Shown here: positions 18,435 to 27,510 of the stretch, piece by piece
Layout: each line of letters opens with the position of its first letter
How positions within the stretch are numbered: the first letter of the stretch is position 1
Source of the DNA: Pseudomonas sp. HR96
GTDB taxonomy: Bacteria; Pseudomonadota; Gammaproteobacteria; Pseudomonadales; Pseudomonadaceae
DNA: 64,000 nucleotides
Direction of reading: 5' to 3'
NCBI RefSeq assembly: GCF_034059295.1
Contig: NZ_CP139141.1
Location: forward strand, 1,657,001 to 1,721,000
The notes under the pieces: model-generated
The model's input: the letters and a program-made list of their open reading frames with translations, nothing else
What the model was told of the DNA's origin: nothing
Databases searched by the model: none
Translations under genes and position numbers: made by a program

Positions 18435-18578
18435 GTCAAAAAGAGTCGCAAGCGCCAGCTTGCGGGGTAGGTCAAAAAGAGTCGAAAGCGCCAGCTTTCG
18501 GGGTAGGTCAAAAAGAGTCGCAAGCGCCAGCTTGCGGGGTAGGTCAAGAAGAGTCGCAAGCGCCAGCTTTCCGGGTAG
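18411..18578. repeat. 36-bp tandem hairpin repeat, about five units
   Basis: Units begin at 18411, 18447, 18483, 18519 and 18555, exactly 36 bases apart. Each holds a 7-base-stem hairpin around GCCA followed by GGGTAGGTCAAAAAGAGT. Stems alternate between CGAAAGC/GCTTTCG and CGCAAGC/GCTTGCG, keeping pairing. The fifth unit is a broken hybrid. The array fills the gap between the CGNR gene and the phzF-like gene and overlaps the former. Confidence 0.9.
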
Positions 18579-18580
18579 CC

Positions 18581-19411
18581 CTAAAGACTGACGCTTCCGC
18601 TGATCACGCCCTGCACCTGGCCCCCCACCCACACCTCCTCGCCCGTACGTTCAAGCTGTACCCGTCCGCGGCGACCCAGCAGTGTTCCCTGGCTGGCTGT
18701 ATACCGCGTCGGCAGCCGCCCGCAAGCGATCAGCCATTGCGCCAGGCTGGCATTCAGGCTGCCGGTGACCGGGTCCTCGCAGCGCTCCTCGCCCATGAGG
18801 GCGCGCACCTCGACATCCGCCTCGCCGCCGGGCCAGGGCGCGATCACGCCGACGTTGAGACCGCCGAGGGCCAGATAATCCGGGCGGATGGCCAGCACCT
18901 CGTCCCGCGAGCCCAGCAGCACCCCGAGCCAGCCCGGGCCGTTGTCGACCCAGGCGCTGGCCTGAACCTGCGCGGCGCTCAGGCCCAGGCCCTGGCGCAC
19001 TGTGGCCAAGGTCTGCGGGTCGACCTCACCACTGCGCACCAGGGGCGGCGCGGCAAAGGCCAATCCGCTGCCTTGGCGACGGATGCGGATGGCACCCGCG
19101 GCGCATTCCTGGACGATTTCCTCGGCGCTGCACTGGGGGTAATGCTGCAGCCATACCTGGCAACTGCCCAAGGTCGGGTGGCCGGCAAACGGCAGTTCGC
19201 GCAGTGGTGTGAAGATGCGCACCCGGTAATGCGCACCGGGCAGCGTCGGCGCCAGCAGGAAGGTGGTTTCGCTGAGCTGCGTCCAGGCCGCGAAAGCCTG
19301 CATCTGCGCCGTGCTGAGCCCGTCGGCGGCGAGCACCACCGCCAGGGCATTGCCCTGGCAGGCGCGTTCGGCAAACACATCGACTTGTTCGAAGCGCAAA
19401 ACCTGGGGCAT
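18581..19411 (-). CDS. PhzF-family isomerase/epimerase
   Basis: A 276-residue PhzF/diaminopimelate epimerase-fold protein starting MPQVLRFEQVDVFAERACQG. The conserved glutamate lies in QLSETTFLL (near residue 48), with FAGHPTLGS and EDPVTGSLNASLAQWL in the two half-domains. No phenazine genes are nearby, so this is one of the many PhzF homologues of unknown substrate. It follows the LysR gene by 28 bases on the same strand and ends against the tandem repeat. Confidence 0.85.
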   Translation of the reverse strand: MPQVLRFEQVDVFAERACQGNALAVVLAADGLSTAQMQAFAAWTQLSETTFLLAPTLPGAHYRVRIFTPLRELPFAGHPTLGSCQVWLQHYPQCSAEEIVQECAAGAIRIRRQGSGLAFAAPPLVRSGEVDPQTLATVRQGLGLSAAQVQASAWVDNGPGWLGVLLGSRDEVLAIRPDYLALGGLNVGVIAPWPGGEADVEVRALMGEERCEDPVTGSLNASLAQWLIACGRLPTRYTASQGTLLGRRGRVQLERTGEEVWVGGQVQGVISGSVSL

Positions 19412-19439
19412 GGAAAGTCCTTATCAGTGAAGTGGAGGG

Positions 19440-20333
19440 TCAAGCGAACACCGCGAGCAGGTCTTCTTCGAACGCCCGCTGCGCCTCGCTGGCCGCCTGG
19501 CCTCGGCGCCCGGCGAGGTAGAAGGGCACTTCGAACACTGCCGTCTGGCCACCGATGTGGCGCAGCAGGCCTCGGGCCACCCAGGGCTCGGCGATGTGCC
19601 GGGGCAGGTAGCCGATGTGCTGGCCGGACAGAATGAACGCCAGGGTGCCATCGACCTGCTCCGAACGCGCCGAGCTCAAGACGATGCCCTGCGCCTCGCG
19701 GTTCTGCAGGAAGCGGTAGGGGTGCTCGACACGATCGGCCTGCAGCAGCAACTCACTCAGGTCGCCACGGGCCTCGAACAGCGGATGGCCCGGGGCGCAA
19801 TACAGCTGCTGGACCTCGGAGAACAGCGCGCGGTAGTCGAACGCGACCTGGTTCAGGGAAAAATAGCCGATGGCCAGGTCCAGCCGCTGCTCCAGCAGCA
19901 GACGCTCCATGTCGGCGGGCATGGTGCTCGACAGCTCGATACGCACCGACTGGTCGCGCCGCCGGAAGCGTTCGATGGCCCGGCCCAGGCGCTGCAGCAC
20001 CGCAGGGTCCAGCGCCTCGGAAAAGCCCAGGCGCACCTCCCCGAGCAGGCGCCCGGCCACGCCGTTGGACTGCTGGCGAAACTGCTCGATGGAGGCGAAC
20101 AGGGTGCGGGTCGCCAGCAGCAGCTGTTCACCCTTGGCGGTCAGCCCGAATCCGGCCTTGCCGCGGCTGCACACCCGGTAGCCAAGGCGGGTTTCCAGGC
20201 GCGCCATCTGCTGGCTGATGGTCGGCTGGCTGAGCCCGAGCACACCCTGGGCGGCGCTGAAGCCGCCGGCTTCGACCACGCTGACGAACAGCCGCAGCTG
20301 TTGCAGATCGACATCGTGCAATTGACCCAGCAT
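19440..20333 (-). CDS. LysR-family transcriptional regulator
   Basis: A 297-residue regulator. The N-terminal winged helix is LQQLRLFVSVVEAGGFSAAQ followed by LSQPTISQQMARLETRLGYR. The effector domain shows LDLAIGYFS and the GIVLSSARS region. ATG 20333 is chosen since LysR helix 1 normally begins within ten residues of the start; a TTG 17 codons upstream is possible. It is divergent from the PotF-like gene, and is followed by the PhzF-like gene. It may respond to a polyamine or related ligand, which is inferred from the neighbours only. Confidence 0.85.
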   Translation of the reverse strand: MLGQLHDVDLQQLRLFVSVVEAGGFSAAQGVLGLSQPTISQQMARLETRLGYRVCSRGKAGFGLTAKGEQLLLATRTLFASIEQFRQQSNGVAGRLLGEVRLGFSEALDPAVLQRLGRAIERFRRRDQSVRIELSSTMPADMERLLLEQRLDLAIGYFSLNQVAFDYRALFSEVQQLYCAPGHPLFEARGDLSELLLQADRVEHPYRFLQNREAQGIVLSSARSEQVDGTLAFILSGQHIGYLPRHIAEPWVARGLLRHIGGQTAVFEVPFYLAGRRGQAASEAQRAFEEDLLAVFA

Positions 20334-20435
20334 CAAACATTGCTCCGGATGAATGTCAGCTTGGCGAACTTGATATTTTTCCAATTTAAACGGCGCGTCA
20401 TGCTCCTTGCACGTTCTTTTCGCGAGATCATCGTC

Positions 20436-21515
20436 ATGCGCTCATGGTTGCTACCGTTGTCATTCGCCATCGCCTTGCCCCTTCACGCCGAAGACAAGGT
20501 GGTCAATCTGTACAGCTGGGCCGATTACGTCACCCCGCAGACCTTGCAACGGTTCGAGCAGCAGACCGGCTACAAGGTGCGCTACGACACCTTCGACACC
20601 CCCGAGGTGCTGGAAACCAAGCTGCTTACCGCCGCAAGCGGCTACGACGTGGTCGTGCCGTCCGCCAGCCTGCTGACCCGCCTGCTCAAGGCCGGGGCCC
20701 TGCAAGCCACCGGCCAGCAGGGCATGCCGGGCTATGCCGAGCTGGATCCTGACCTGCTCGACAAGCTGGCCGCCGTGGACCCCGGCAACCTTCACGCCGT
20801 GCCCTACACCTGGGGCACGCTGGGACTGGGGTTGAACGTGGAGGCGGTGCAAAAACGCCTGCCGGGGGTGGCGCTGGACAGCCTCGATCTGTTGTTCAAG
20901 CCTGAGTACGCGAGCCAGCTCGCCGACTGTGGAATCTCGTTGATCGATTCGCCCCAGGAGGTGATCGGCCTGGCCCTGCATTACCTCGGCAAGGATCCCT
21001 ACAGCCATGACAAGGCCGACCTTGACGCCGCAGCCGCCCTGCTGCACAAACTGCAGCCCTCGGTGGCCTACGTGGCCAACGGCCGGCAGATCAGCGACCT
21101 GGCCAATGGCGCCACCTGCCTGGCATTGACCTACAACGGCGACGCCGCCACCGCCGCAGACCAGGCGCGCAAGGCCGGCAAGCCGTATCAGGTGGCGTAC
21201 CGCATCCCCCGCGAAGGCACGCTGATCTGGCAGGACAACCTGGCCATTCCCAAGGATGCGCCGCACCCGCAGGCGGCCAAGGCCTTCATCGCCTTCATGC
21301 TGCGCCCCGAGTCGGTGGCCGACCTGACCAACAGCCTGTTCTTCGCCAACGCCAACCCGCAGGCCACGCCCCTGGTGGACGAGGCGGTGCGCAACGACCC
21401 GGACATCTACCCCGGCGCCGAAGTGCGCGCGCGGCTGTACGCCGACCAGAGCATGAGCCTGGAGGCCATGCGCCAGCGCACCCGCCTGTGGACCACCTTT
21501 CGCAGCCGCCAATAA
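20436..21515 (+). CDS. PotF/SpuD-type polyamine-binding periplasmic protein
   Basis: A 359-residue solute-binding protein with a signal peptide (MRSWLLPLSFAIALPLHAED, cut after HA). The mature start VNLYSWADYVTPQTLQRFEQ is the classic putrescine/spermidine-binding opening (the family has NWxDY). It also carries YTWGTLGLGLN and a C-terminal PESVADLTN segment. No permease or ATPase genes are adjacent, so it either feeds a transporter elsewhere or acts as a sensor. It is followed 13 bases later by agmatinase. A much longer open frame reaching upstream crosses the divergent LysR gene and is not real. Confidence 0.85.
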   Translation: MRSWLLPLSFAIALPLHAEDKVVNLYSWADYVTPQTLQRFEQQTGYKVRYDTFDTPEVLETKLLTAASGYDVVVPSASLLTRLLKAGALQATGQQGMPGYAELDPDLLDKLAAVDPGNLHAVPYTWGTLGLGLNVEAVQKRLPGVALDSLDLLFKPEYASQLADCGISLIDSPQEVIGLALHYLGKDPYSHDKADLDAAAALLHKLQPSVAYVANGRQISDLANGATCLALTYNGDAATAADQARKAGKPYQVAYRIPREGTLIWQDNLAIPKDAPHPQAAKAFIAFMLRPESVADLTNSLFFANANPQATPLVDEAVRNDPDIYPGAEVRARLYADQSMSLEAMRQRTRLWTTFRSRQ

Positions 21516-21528
21516 AGGAGCACGCCTC

Positions 21529-22491
21529 ATGGAACAAGCCATGGACAACGATCAGGCGCTGACCCGCACCAGCCTCTACGGCACGGCGGCGGAAAGTACC
21601 TACAGCGGTATCACCAGCTTCATGCGCCGGCGCTACAGCCGCGACCTGACCGGGGTCGACGTAGTGGTCAGCGGCGTGCCCTTCGACACCGCCACCAGCA
21701 ACCGTCCGGGTGCGCGCTTCGGCCCGCGCGGTATCCGCAACGCTTCGGTGCAGTCGGCCTGGGCGCGGCACTGGCCGTGGCCGTTCGACCCGTTCGACCA
21801 CCTGGCGGTGATCGACTACGGCGACTGCAGCTTCGATCACGGCCGTCCGGAGTCGGTGCCGGCCAGCATCGAGCGCCACGCCGAGCACATTCTCCGGGCC
21901 GGTTGCGCGATGCTCACCTTCGGCGGCGACCACTTCATCACCTACCCACTGCTCAAGGCCCACGCGCGGCGCCACGGACCGCTGTCGCTGATCCATTTCG
22001 ACGCGCACAGCGACACCTGGCCCGACGAGGACGGCCAGCGTATCGACCATGGCACCATGTTCTACCACGCCGCCCGCGAGGGCCTGGTCGACCCGCAACG
22101 CTCGGTGCAGATCGGCCTGCGCACCACCAACGACGACACCCTGGGCTTTGCGGTGCTGGACGCCCGCCAGGTGCACCGCAGCGGCGTCGAGGCCATCGTC
22201 GAGGCGATCCGCAGCCGGGTGGGCGAGCACCCGGTTTACCTGACGTTCGACATCGACTGCCTCGACCCGGCCTTCGCCCCTGGCACCGGCACCCCGGTGT
22301 GCGGCGGCCTGAGTACCGTGCAGGCCCTGGAAATCCTCGGCGGGCTGCGCGGCATCAATCTGGTGGGCATGGATGTGGTGGAGGTGGCGCCGGCCTATGA
22401 CCATGCCGAGATCACCTCGCTGGCCGCCGCGAGCCTGGCCATGGAGATGCTGTGCCTGTTGGCCGCGAGGAGGGTGGACGCAAAGGGTTAG
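21529..22491 (+). CDS. speB: Agmatinase
   Basis: A 320-residue ureohydrolase close to E. coli SpeB: GVPFDTATSNRPGARFGP, FGGDHFITYPLL, HFDAHSDTWPD, YLTFDIDCLDPAFAPGTGTP and VEVAPAYDHAEIT. These hold the binuclear Mn ligands. It splits agmatine to putrescine and urea. Guanidinobutyrase is a related alternative in Pseudomonas. AAGGAG stands 9 bases before ATG 21529. It lies directly after the polyamine-binding protein and probably shares its transcript. Confidence 0.88.
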   Translation: MEQAMDNDQALTRTSLYGTAAESTYSGITSFMRRRYSRDLTGVDVVVSGVPFDTATSNRPGARFGPRGIRNASVQSAWARHWPWPFDPFDHLAVIDYGDCSFDHGRPESVPASIERHAEHILRAGCAMLTFGGDHFITYPLLKAHARRHGPLSLIHFDAHSDTWPDEDGQRIDHGTMFYHAAREGLVDPQRSVQIGLRTTNDDTLGFAVLDARQVHRSGVEAIVEAIRSRVGEHPVYLTFDIDCLDPAFAPGTGTPVCGGLSTVQALEILGGLRGINLVGMDVVEVAPAYDHAEITSLAAASLAMEMLCLLAARRVDAKG

Positions 22492-22492
22492 G

Positions 22493-22537
22493 GATCGAAC
22501 CGGCCTTGCAGCCTCTCGGGGGCTCTGCCCCCTCCCA
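22493..22537 (+). repeat. REP element, single arm
   Basis: GATCGAACCGGCCTTGCAGC plus the CTCGGGGGCTCTGCCCCCTC core right after the speB stop, matching the elements at 5.26, 51.5 and 60.3 kb. Confidence 0.75.
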
Positions 22538-22621
22538 AGTTAGCGGTCATCCAGGTGGCCCCCGACAGGCCGCATGGCCGTTTTGCCACCTCCACCGAGC
22601 AAACCTCTAGAGTATTCATTC

Positions 22622-22641
22622 GTTGTACGATAACGTATAAC
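22622..22641. promoter_or_regulatory. Palindromic operator before the enolase/MFS operon
   Basis: GTTGTACGATAACGTATAAC is a 20-base imperfect palindrome (16 of 20 positions match the reverse complement), of a type bound by GntR-family regulators. It lies 45 bases before the GTG start of the next gene. No regulator gene is adjacent. Confidence 0.5.
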
Positions 22642-22685
22642 AAATGTTTCGGCGGCAAATTGTCGCACGCCAGAGAGAGCTGCCC

Positions 22686-23825
22686 GTGATCATTCGCAGT
22701 ATCGAAATCATCCGCATCGGCATTCCCTTCAGCGCCGGTACGGCCGAGCGCAAGAGTGTCGGCGCGGTCCAGGATGACGACGCGTTCAACGCCGCCTCGC
22801 CACGCCATCGCCGCATGGAAAGCCTGATGCTCAAGGTCAGCACCGACGACGGTCACGTCGGCTGGGGCGAGGCGTTTGGGCATGGCGCCAACCCGGCGAC
22901 CTTCAAGGCGCTCACCGACATGGTCGCGCCACTGTTCATCGGCAGCGCGGTCGGCGATCACCTGCGCACCCTGGAAGTGGCCCGCCGTGCCTTGCATGGT
23001 TTCGGCAGTACTGGCCCGGTGCTGTATGCGCTGTCGGGGATCGACATCGCCCTCTGGGACCTGGCCGCGCAGGCGGCTGGCAAACCGCTGTACGACTATC
23101 TGGGCGCCAGCCCGCGCACGCTGGAGCTGTACGCCAGCCTGGTCAGCTACGGCGGCGATCCTGACGAAGTGTTCCGCCAGGTCAGCCGGGCCAGGGCCCG
23201 AGGCTTTCGCAAGATCAAGCTGCACGAAACCCGCTACGAAGCCATTGCCGCTGCGCGCCGGGCCTTGCCCAGCAGCGAAGGCGAGCTGATGGTCGACGTC
23301 AACTGCCCCTGGACCGTGGAGCAGGCCGGGCAAATGGCCGACCAGTTGCGCGAGCTGGAGCTGACCTGGCTCGAAGAGCCGGTCTGGCCGCCGGACGATG
23401 CCCACGGCCTGGCCAGCGTGCGGCGCCACGGTGTACCGCTGTCCGCCGGGGAAAACGCCGCCGGCGTCAACGGCCTGCGCGCCTTGTTCGAGCAGCACGC
23501 CATCGACGTGGCGCAACCCAGCGTGGCCAAGATCGGCGGCATCGGCGCCATGCTCGAGGTATTCCGCCTGGCGCACGAGTACCAGGTCAAGGTGGTGCCG
23601 CACTGCTTCTATTTCGGCCCGGGCCTGCTGGCGGTGGCCCACCTGTGCACCTTGCTGCCCGCAAGCGTGGCGGTCGAAGTGCCCTTTATCGAATTCGAGC
23701 GTTTGCTCTTTCCGGCCCTGGACTTCCAGCCGCAGCTGCAGCTGGCCGCCGTGCCGGGCCTGGGTTTCACCCCGGATGAAGCGGTCATTGCCCGCTACTG
23801 CCTGGACCGCGCCCTGATCGACTGA
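22686..23825 (+). CDS. Mandelate racemase/muconate lactonizing-type enolase
   Basis: A 379-residue enolase-superfamily protein. The barrel shows the base KIKLHETR, then metal ligands in LMVDVNCPW (Asp), WLEEPVWPP (Glu) and LSAGENAAG (Glu), and VVPHCFYFGPG with the catalytic His. This is a sugar-acid dehydratase or related racemase; the substrate is not identifiable from sequence alone. GTG 22686 is preferred, with AGAGAGA upstream; the ATG at 22644 would abut the operator palindrome. It is followed 50 bases later by an anion-type MFS gene, so it probably acts on the imported acid. Confidence 0.8.
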   Translation: MIIRSIEIIRIGIPFSAGTAERKSVGAVQDDDAFNAASPRHRRMESLMLKVSTDDGHVGWGEAFGHGANPATFKALTDMVAPLFIGSAVGDHLRTLEVARRALHGFGSTGPVLYALSGIDIALWDLAAQAAGKPLYDYLGASPRTLELYASLVSYGGDPDEVFRQVSRARARGFRKIKLHETRYEAIAAARRALPSSEGELMVDVNCPWTVEQAGQMADQLRELELTWLEEPVWPPDDAHGLASVRRHGVPLSAGENAAGVNGLRALFEQHAIDVAQPSVAKIGGIGAMLEVFRLAHEYQVKVVPHCFYFGPGLLAVAHLCTLLPASVAVEVPFIEFERLLFPALDFQPQLQLAAVPGLGFTPDEAVIARYCLDRALID

Positions 23826-23875
23826 ACCGCCGCACCCGCACACCTTTACCCATCAAAAATAAAGGCCATAAAAAA

Positions 23876-25150
23876 ATGATAGGCAAATACCGTTGGAGGA
23901 TCGCCGCGCTGCTGTTTTTTGCCGGCATGCTCAATTACCTGGACCGCGCCGCGCTTTCCGTGGTGGCGCCGATGCTCAAGGGTGAGCTGCACATCGACGA
24001 CGCCCAGATGGGTTTCATTTTCAGCAGCTTCTTCATCGGTTACTGCGCCTTGTGCTTCATCGGCGGCTGGGCGGCCGACAGGTACGGGCCCAAGCGCGTG
24101 TTTGCCTGGGCGGCGGGCACGTGGTCGATTTTCTGCGGCCTGACCGCCTTGATCAGCGGCTATGTGCAACTGCTGGTGTTCCGCGTGCTGTTCGGCATGG
24201 GCGAGGGGCCCATGGGCACCACCACCAATAAGGCTATCACCAACTGGTTTCCCCGCGAGGAAGCCGGCCGAGCGCTGGGCCTGACCAACTGCGGGCAGCC
24301 GCTGGGAGCGGCGCTGGCGGGGCCGATCGTCGGGCTGGTGGCGTTGAATTTCGGCTGGCGCATCTCCTTCGTGGTGATCGCCCTGCTCGGGGCAACCTGG
24401 CTGTGCGCCTGGTTGCTGATGTTCAAGGACACCCCGGCGCAACACCCCAAGGTCGGCGCCGCCGAACGCGAGATGATCGAGCGCAGCCGCGCGGAACCAG
24501 TGATCGAGGGTGTCGAGCAACAGCGCAGCCTGGCCAGCTGCATCTTCTCGGTGCCGGTGCTGGCCGTGGCCACGGCGTTCTTCTGCTTCAACTATGCGCT
24601 GTATTTCTTCCTGACCTGGTTGCCCAGCTACCTGATGGACTTCCAGCATCTGGACGTGAAGAGCATGAGCATCGTCGGCGTGATCCCTTGGCTGGGTGCC
24701 GCCGTAGGCTTTCTCGGCGGCGGTATTGCCACCGACGCGCTGGGCAAGAAGCTGGGCAGCGTGATTGCGGCGCGCAAGATCATGCTGGTGATCGGCCTGG
24801 GTGTGGCTGCCAGCTGCGTGCTGCTGACCACCAAGGTCTCGACCCTGAGCCTGGCCGTGACCTGCATCACCGTGTCCAGCGTGTTCCTGTTCGTCACCCC
24901 GCAGATCTGCTGGTCGCTGATCCAGGATATCGTGCCGCGCAATCGCGTCGGTGGCACCGGCGGCTTCGTGCATTTGCTGGCCAACCTGGCCGGCATCCTC
25001 GCGCCGTCGCTGACCGGCCTGCTGGTGCAGTTCGGGGGCGGCTACAACGTGGCCTTCATGGTTACCGCCGGGGTCTGCGCGCTGGGCATGGTGGTGGTGA
25101 TCCTTGCGGTGCGCGGCCAGCAACCGCGCGTTGCGGCCGCTGCGGTCTGA
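23876..25150 (+). CDS. MFS transporter, anion:cation symporter (ACS) type
   Basis: A 424-residue, 12-segment inner-membrane transporter. NYLDRAALSVVAPML in the first segment, GGWAADRYGPKR as the A-motif loop, and FGMGEGPMGTTTNKAITNWF are typical of the glucarate/hexuronate/galactonate branch. It is paired with the enolase-family gene, suggesting uptake and dehydration of the same aldonic or aldaric acid. AAAGG lies upstream. Confidence 0.88.
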   Translation: MIGKYRWRIAALLFFAGMLNYLDRAALSVVAPMLKGELHIDDAQMGFIFSSFFIGYCALCFIGGWAADRYGPKRVFAWAAGTWSIFCGLTALISGYVQLLVFRVLFGMGEGPMGTTTNKAITNWFPREEAGRALGLTNCGQPLGAALAGPIVGLVALNFGWRISFVVIALLGATWLCAWLLMFKDTPAQHPKVGAAEREMIERSRAEPVIEGVEQQRSLASCIFSVPVLAVATAFFCFNYALYFFLTWLPSYLMDFQHLDVKSMSIVGVIPWLGAAVGFLGGGIATDALGKKLGSVIAARKIMLVIGLGVAASCVLLTTKVSTLSLAVTCITVSSVFLFVTPQICWSLIQDIVPRNRVGGTGGFVHLLANLAGILAPSLTGLLVQFGGGYNVAFMVTAGVCALGMVVVILAVRGQQPRVAAAAV

Positions 25151-25217
25151 GTGGCCTTGCAAGGTAGATGTGGTTGGGTTCTCATTGACGCCCTCTGCCA
25201 TGCAACGGAGCACTCCC

Positions 25218-25982
25218 ATGACCTGGTCTGCCCAGCAATACAGCACCTTCGAAAACGAACGCACTCGCCCGGTCCGCGACCTCGTCGCGGCGCTGGGACA
25301 GCAGCGCATCAGTAATGCGGTGGACCTGGGCTGCGGCCCGGGCAACTCCACCGAGGTGCTTGCGGCTCGCTATCCCGGGGCCTTGGTGACCGGCCTGGAC
25401 AGCTCCGACGACATGGTCAAGGCCGCCCGCGAGCGACTGCCCGACATCCCCTTCGCGCTGGCCGATATCGCCCGCTGGGCGCCATCGGAGCCGTACGACG
25501 TGATCCTTGCCAACGCCTCGCTGCAATGGGTGCCCGACCACGACCAGCTGTACCCGCGGCTGGTGAGTTTCCTCAAACCCGGCGGCAGCCTCGCCGTGCA
25601 GACTCCGGACAACCTCGAAGAGCCGGCCCACAGCAAGGCCCGGGAGATCGCCGCACAAGGCCCCTGGGCCGCGAAGACCGGCAGCGTGCGCCATCCGCCG
25701 CGGCATTCGGCCTGGCACTACTATGAGCTGCTGGCCGAGCACTGCAGCCATGTCGACGTCTGGCGTACCACCTATTTCCACCCCTTGAGCGGCGGGCCCC
25801 AGGCCGTGGTGGAGTGGTTCAAGGGTTCGGCGCTGCGGCCCTACCTGGCGGTGCTCGACGAACAGGAGCAGGCCGGTTTCCTGCAAGCCTATCTAGAGGC
25901 CATGACTCAAGCGTATCCGGCTTCCAGCGACGGCAAGGTGCTGCTGCCGTTTCCCCGGCTGTTCCTCATCGCGACCCGCTGA
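25218..25982 (+). CDS. tam: Trans-aconitate 2-methyltransferase
   Basis: A 254-residue SAM methyltransferase starting MTWSAQQYSTFENERTRPVR, with motif I AVDLGCGPGNSTEVLA and NASLQWVPDHDQL, as in Tam. It methylates trans-aconitate, a by-product that inhibits aconitase. The chosen ATG follows CGGAG by 9 bases; the longer frame overlaps the MFS gene. It lies 67 bases after the MFS gene on the same strand and may be cotranscribed. Confidence 0.9.
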   Translation: MTWSAQQYSTFENERTRPVRDLVAALGQQRISNAVDLGCGPGNSTEVLAARYPGALVTGLDSSDDMVKAARERLPDIPFALADIARWAPSEPYDVILANASLQWVPDHDQLYPRLVSFLKPGGSLAVQTPDNLEEPAHSKAREIAAQGPWAAKTGSVRHPPRHSAWHYYELLAEHCSHVDVWRTTYFHPLSGGPQAVVEWFKGSALRPYLAVLDEQEQAGFLQAYLEAMTQAYPASSDGKVLLPFPRLFLIATR

Positions 25983-26084
25983 CACCCCAGGCGAGCCGCG
26001 TCCGGCGCTTGATCTGCTGTGCGGCGGGTGCGACTGTATCTGGCCTCGCCGCCGCGCGGCCAGATCACCCAAAAGGACAGAGTC

Positions 26085-27428
26085 ATGACGACCGCAAGCC
26101 AGCCTTCGCTCCACGAATGGCTGATGGACATTGATGAAATCGAATGCGTCACCCCCGACCTCAACGGCGTGCCGCGCGGCAAGGTGATGACTGCCGAAGG
26201 CTTTCTTGAGGGCCGCCGCCTGCAGCTGGCGCGCGGCGTGCTGCTGCAGTGCATCATGGGCGGCTACCCGCCGGCGCGCTTCTACGGCAGCGACGATGGC
26301 GACCTGGCCCTGGTGGCCGAGCCGACCCAGATCCACCGCCTGCCCTGGAGCGAGCCGCCGCGGGCGCTGGCCATCTGCGATGCCGACGAGCTGGACGGCC
26401 GCCCCTCGCCACTGTCCACCCGCGGCCAGCTCAAGTCGGTCATCGCGCGCTACGCCGCGCGCGGCCTGGCGCCAGTGGTCGCCACCGAGCTCGAGTTCTT
26501 CGTCTTTGCCGCCAATGGCGACCCGGCCCTGCCATTCCAGCCGCCGCTGGGCCTGGATGGCCGGCGCGAGGAGGGCCATTCGGCGTTCAGCATCAGCTCG
26601 AACAATGGCCTGCGGCCATTTTTCAACGAGGTCTACCGCTGCATGGCGGCGTTGGGCCTGCCACGCGACACCTTCATGCACGAGATGGGCGTCAGCCAGT
26701 TCGAGATCAACCTGCTGCATGGCGACCCGCTGCTGCTGGCCGACCAGACGTTCCTGTTCAAGCACCTGCTCAAGGAGGTCGGGCTCAAGCACGGCGTCAA
26801 CGTGGTGTGCATGGCCAAACCTTTGGCCAGGACCGCCGGCAGCTCCATGCACATCCATCAGAGCGTGGTGGAGCAGGGCAGTGGGCGCAATGTGTTCAGC
26901 GACGCCGACGGCGAGCCGACCGCAATGTTTCGCCACTTCATCGGTGGCCAGCAGGCCGGCATGGCCGACTTCACGGCGCTGTTCGCGCCGAACGTCAATT
27001 CCTACCACCGCCTTTGCCATCCCTTCGCCTCGCCGAACAATGCCTGCTGGTCCCACGACAACCGCGCCGCTGGCCTGCGCATCCCGGCCAGCGCCCCAGT
27101 GGCGCGGCGGGTGGAGAATCGTCTGCCGGGCGCCGACGCCAACCCCTATCTGGCGATTGCTGCCAGCCTGGCGGCCGGTCTGTACGGCATCGAGCAGCAG
27201 TTGGAGCCAACCGCGCCGATCCAGGGCGAGTTTGTCGTGCCGGATAATTTGTCGCTGCCCTGTACCCTGCATGCTGCCCTCGAGCGTCTCAAACGCAGCG
27301 ATCTGGCCAAGGAACTGTTCGGGGCCGAATTCGTCGAAGGCTACATTGCGTCCAAGACCCTGGAACTCACCAGTTTCATGGACGAAATCACCCCTTGGGA
27401 ACGCCGGGTCCTAGGCTCACAGGCTTAA
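26085..27428 (+). CDS. Glutamine synthetase-family enzyme, PuuA-like
   Basis: A 447-residue glutamine synthetase-fold ligase. It contains VATELEFFVF, QFEINLLHGDPLLLADQ, MHIHQSVV, NSYHRLCHPFASPNN and ENRLPGADANPYLAIAA, matching gamma-glutamylputrescine synthetases (PuuA/SpuI) rather than GlnA. It lacks the GlnA adenylylation tyrosine region. The ATG is preceded by AAAAGGAC. With agmatinase and a PotF-like protein about 4-6 kb upstream it suggests amine catabolism, though the genes are not in one operon. The true amine substrate is unknown. Confidence 0.82.
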   Translation: MTTASQPSLHEWLMDIDEIECVTPDLNGVPRGKVMTAEGFLEGRRLQLARGVLLQCIMGGYPPARFYGSDDGDLALVAEPTQIHRLPWSEPPRALAICDADELDGRPSPLSTRGQLKSVIARYAARGLAPVVATELEFFVFAANGDPALPFQPPLGLDGRREEGHSAFSISSNNGLRPFFNEVYRCMAALGLPRDTFMHEMGVSQFEINLLHGDPLLLADQTFLFKHLLKEVGLKHGVNVVCMAKPLARTAGSSMHIHQSVVEQGSGRNVFSDADGEPTAMFRHFIGGQQAGMADFTALFAPNVNSYHRLCHPFASPNNACWSHDNRAAGLRIPASAPVARRVENRLPGADANPYLAIAASLAAGLYGIEQQLEPTAPIQGEFVVPDNLSLPCTLHAALERLKRSDLAKELFGAEFVEGYIASKTLELTSFMDEITPWERRVLGSQA

Positions 27429-27510
27429 AGGCAAGGCGTTCCGGTCGCTCTGATGCGTTTGCCACGCTACCCCACACGCCGTACACGACAAGGAGCCGCT
27501 CGGAACGCCG

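Noticed and set aside
18411..18578. CRISPR-like array
   Set aside because: The 36-base spacing resembles a repeat, but the sequences between hairpins are the same in every unit, so there are no spacers, and no cas genes are present.
19557..20435. N-terminal extension of the PotF-like gene
   Set aside because: The frame runs through the oppositely oriented LysR gene, and the signal peptide begins only at 20436.
16736..22491. Integrated island at tRNA-Arg(CCT)
   Set aside because: No integrase, no repeat of the tRNA 3' end downstream, and gene composition looks native; only the location is suggestive.
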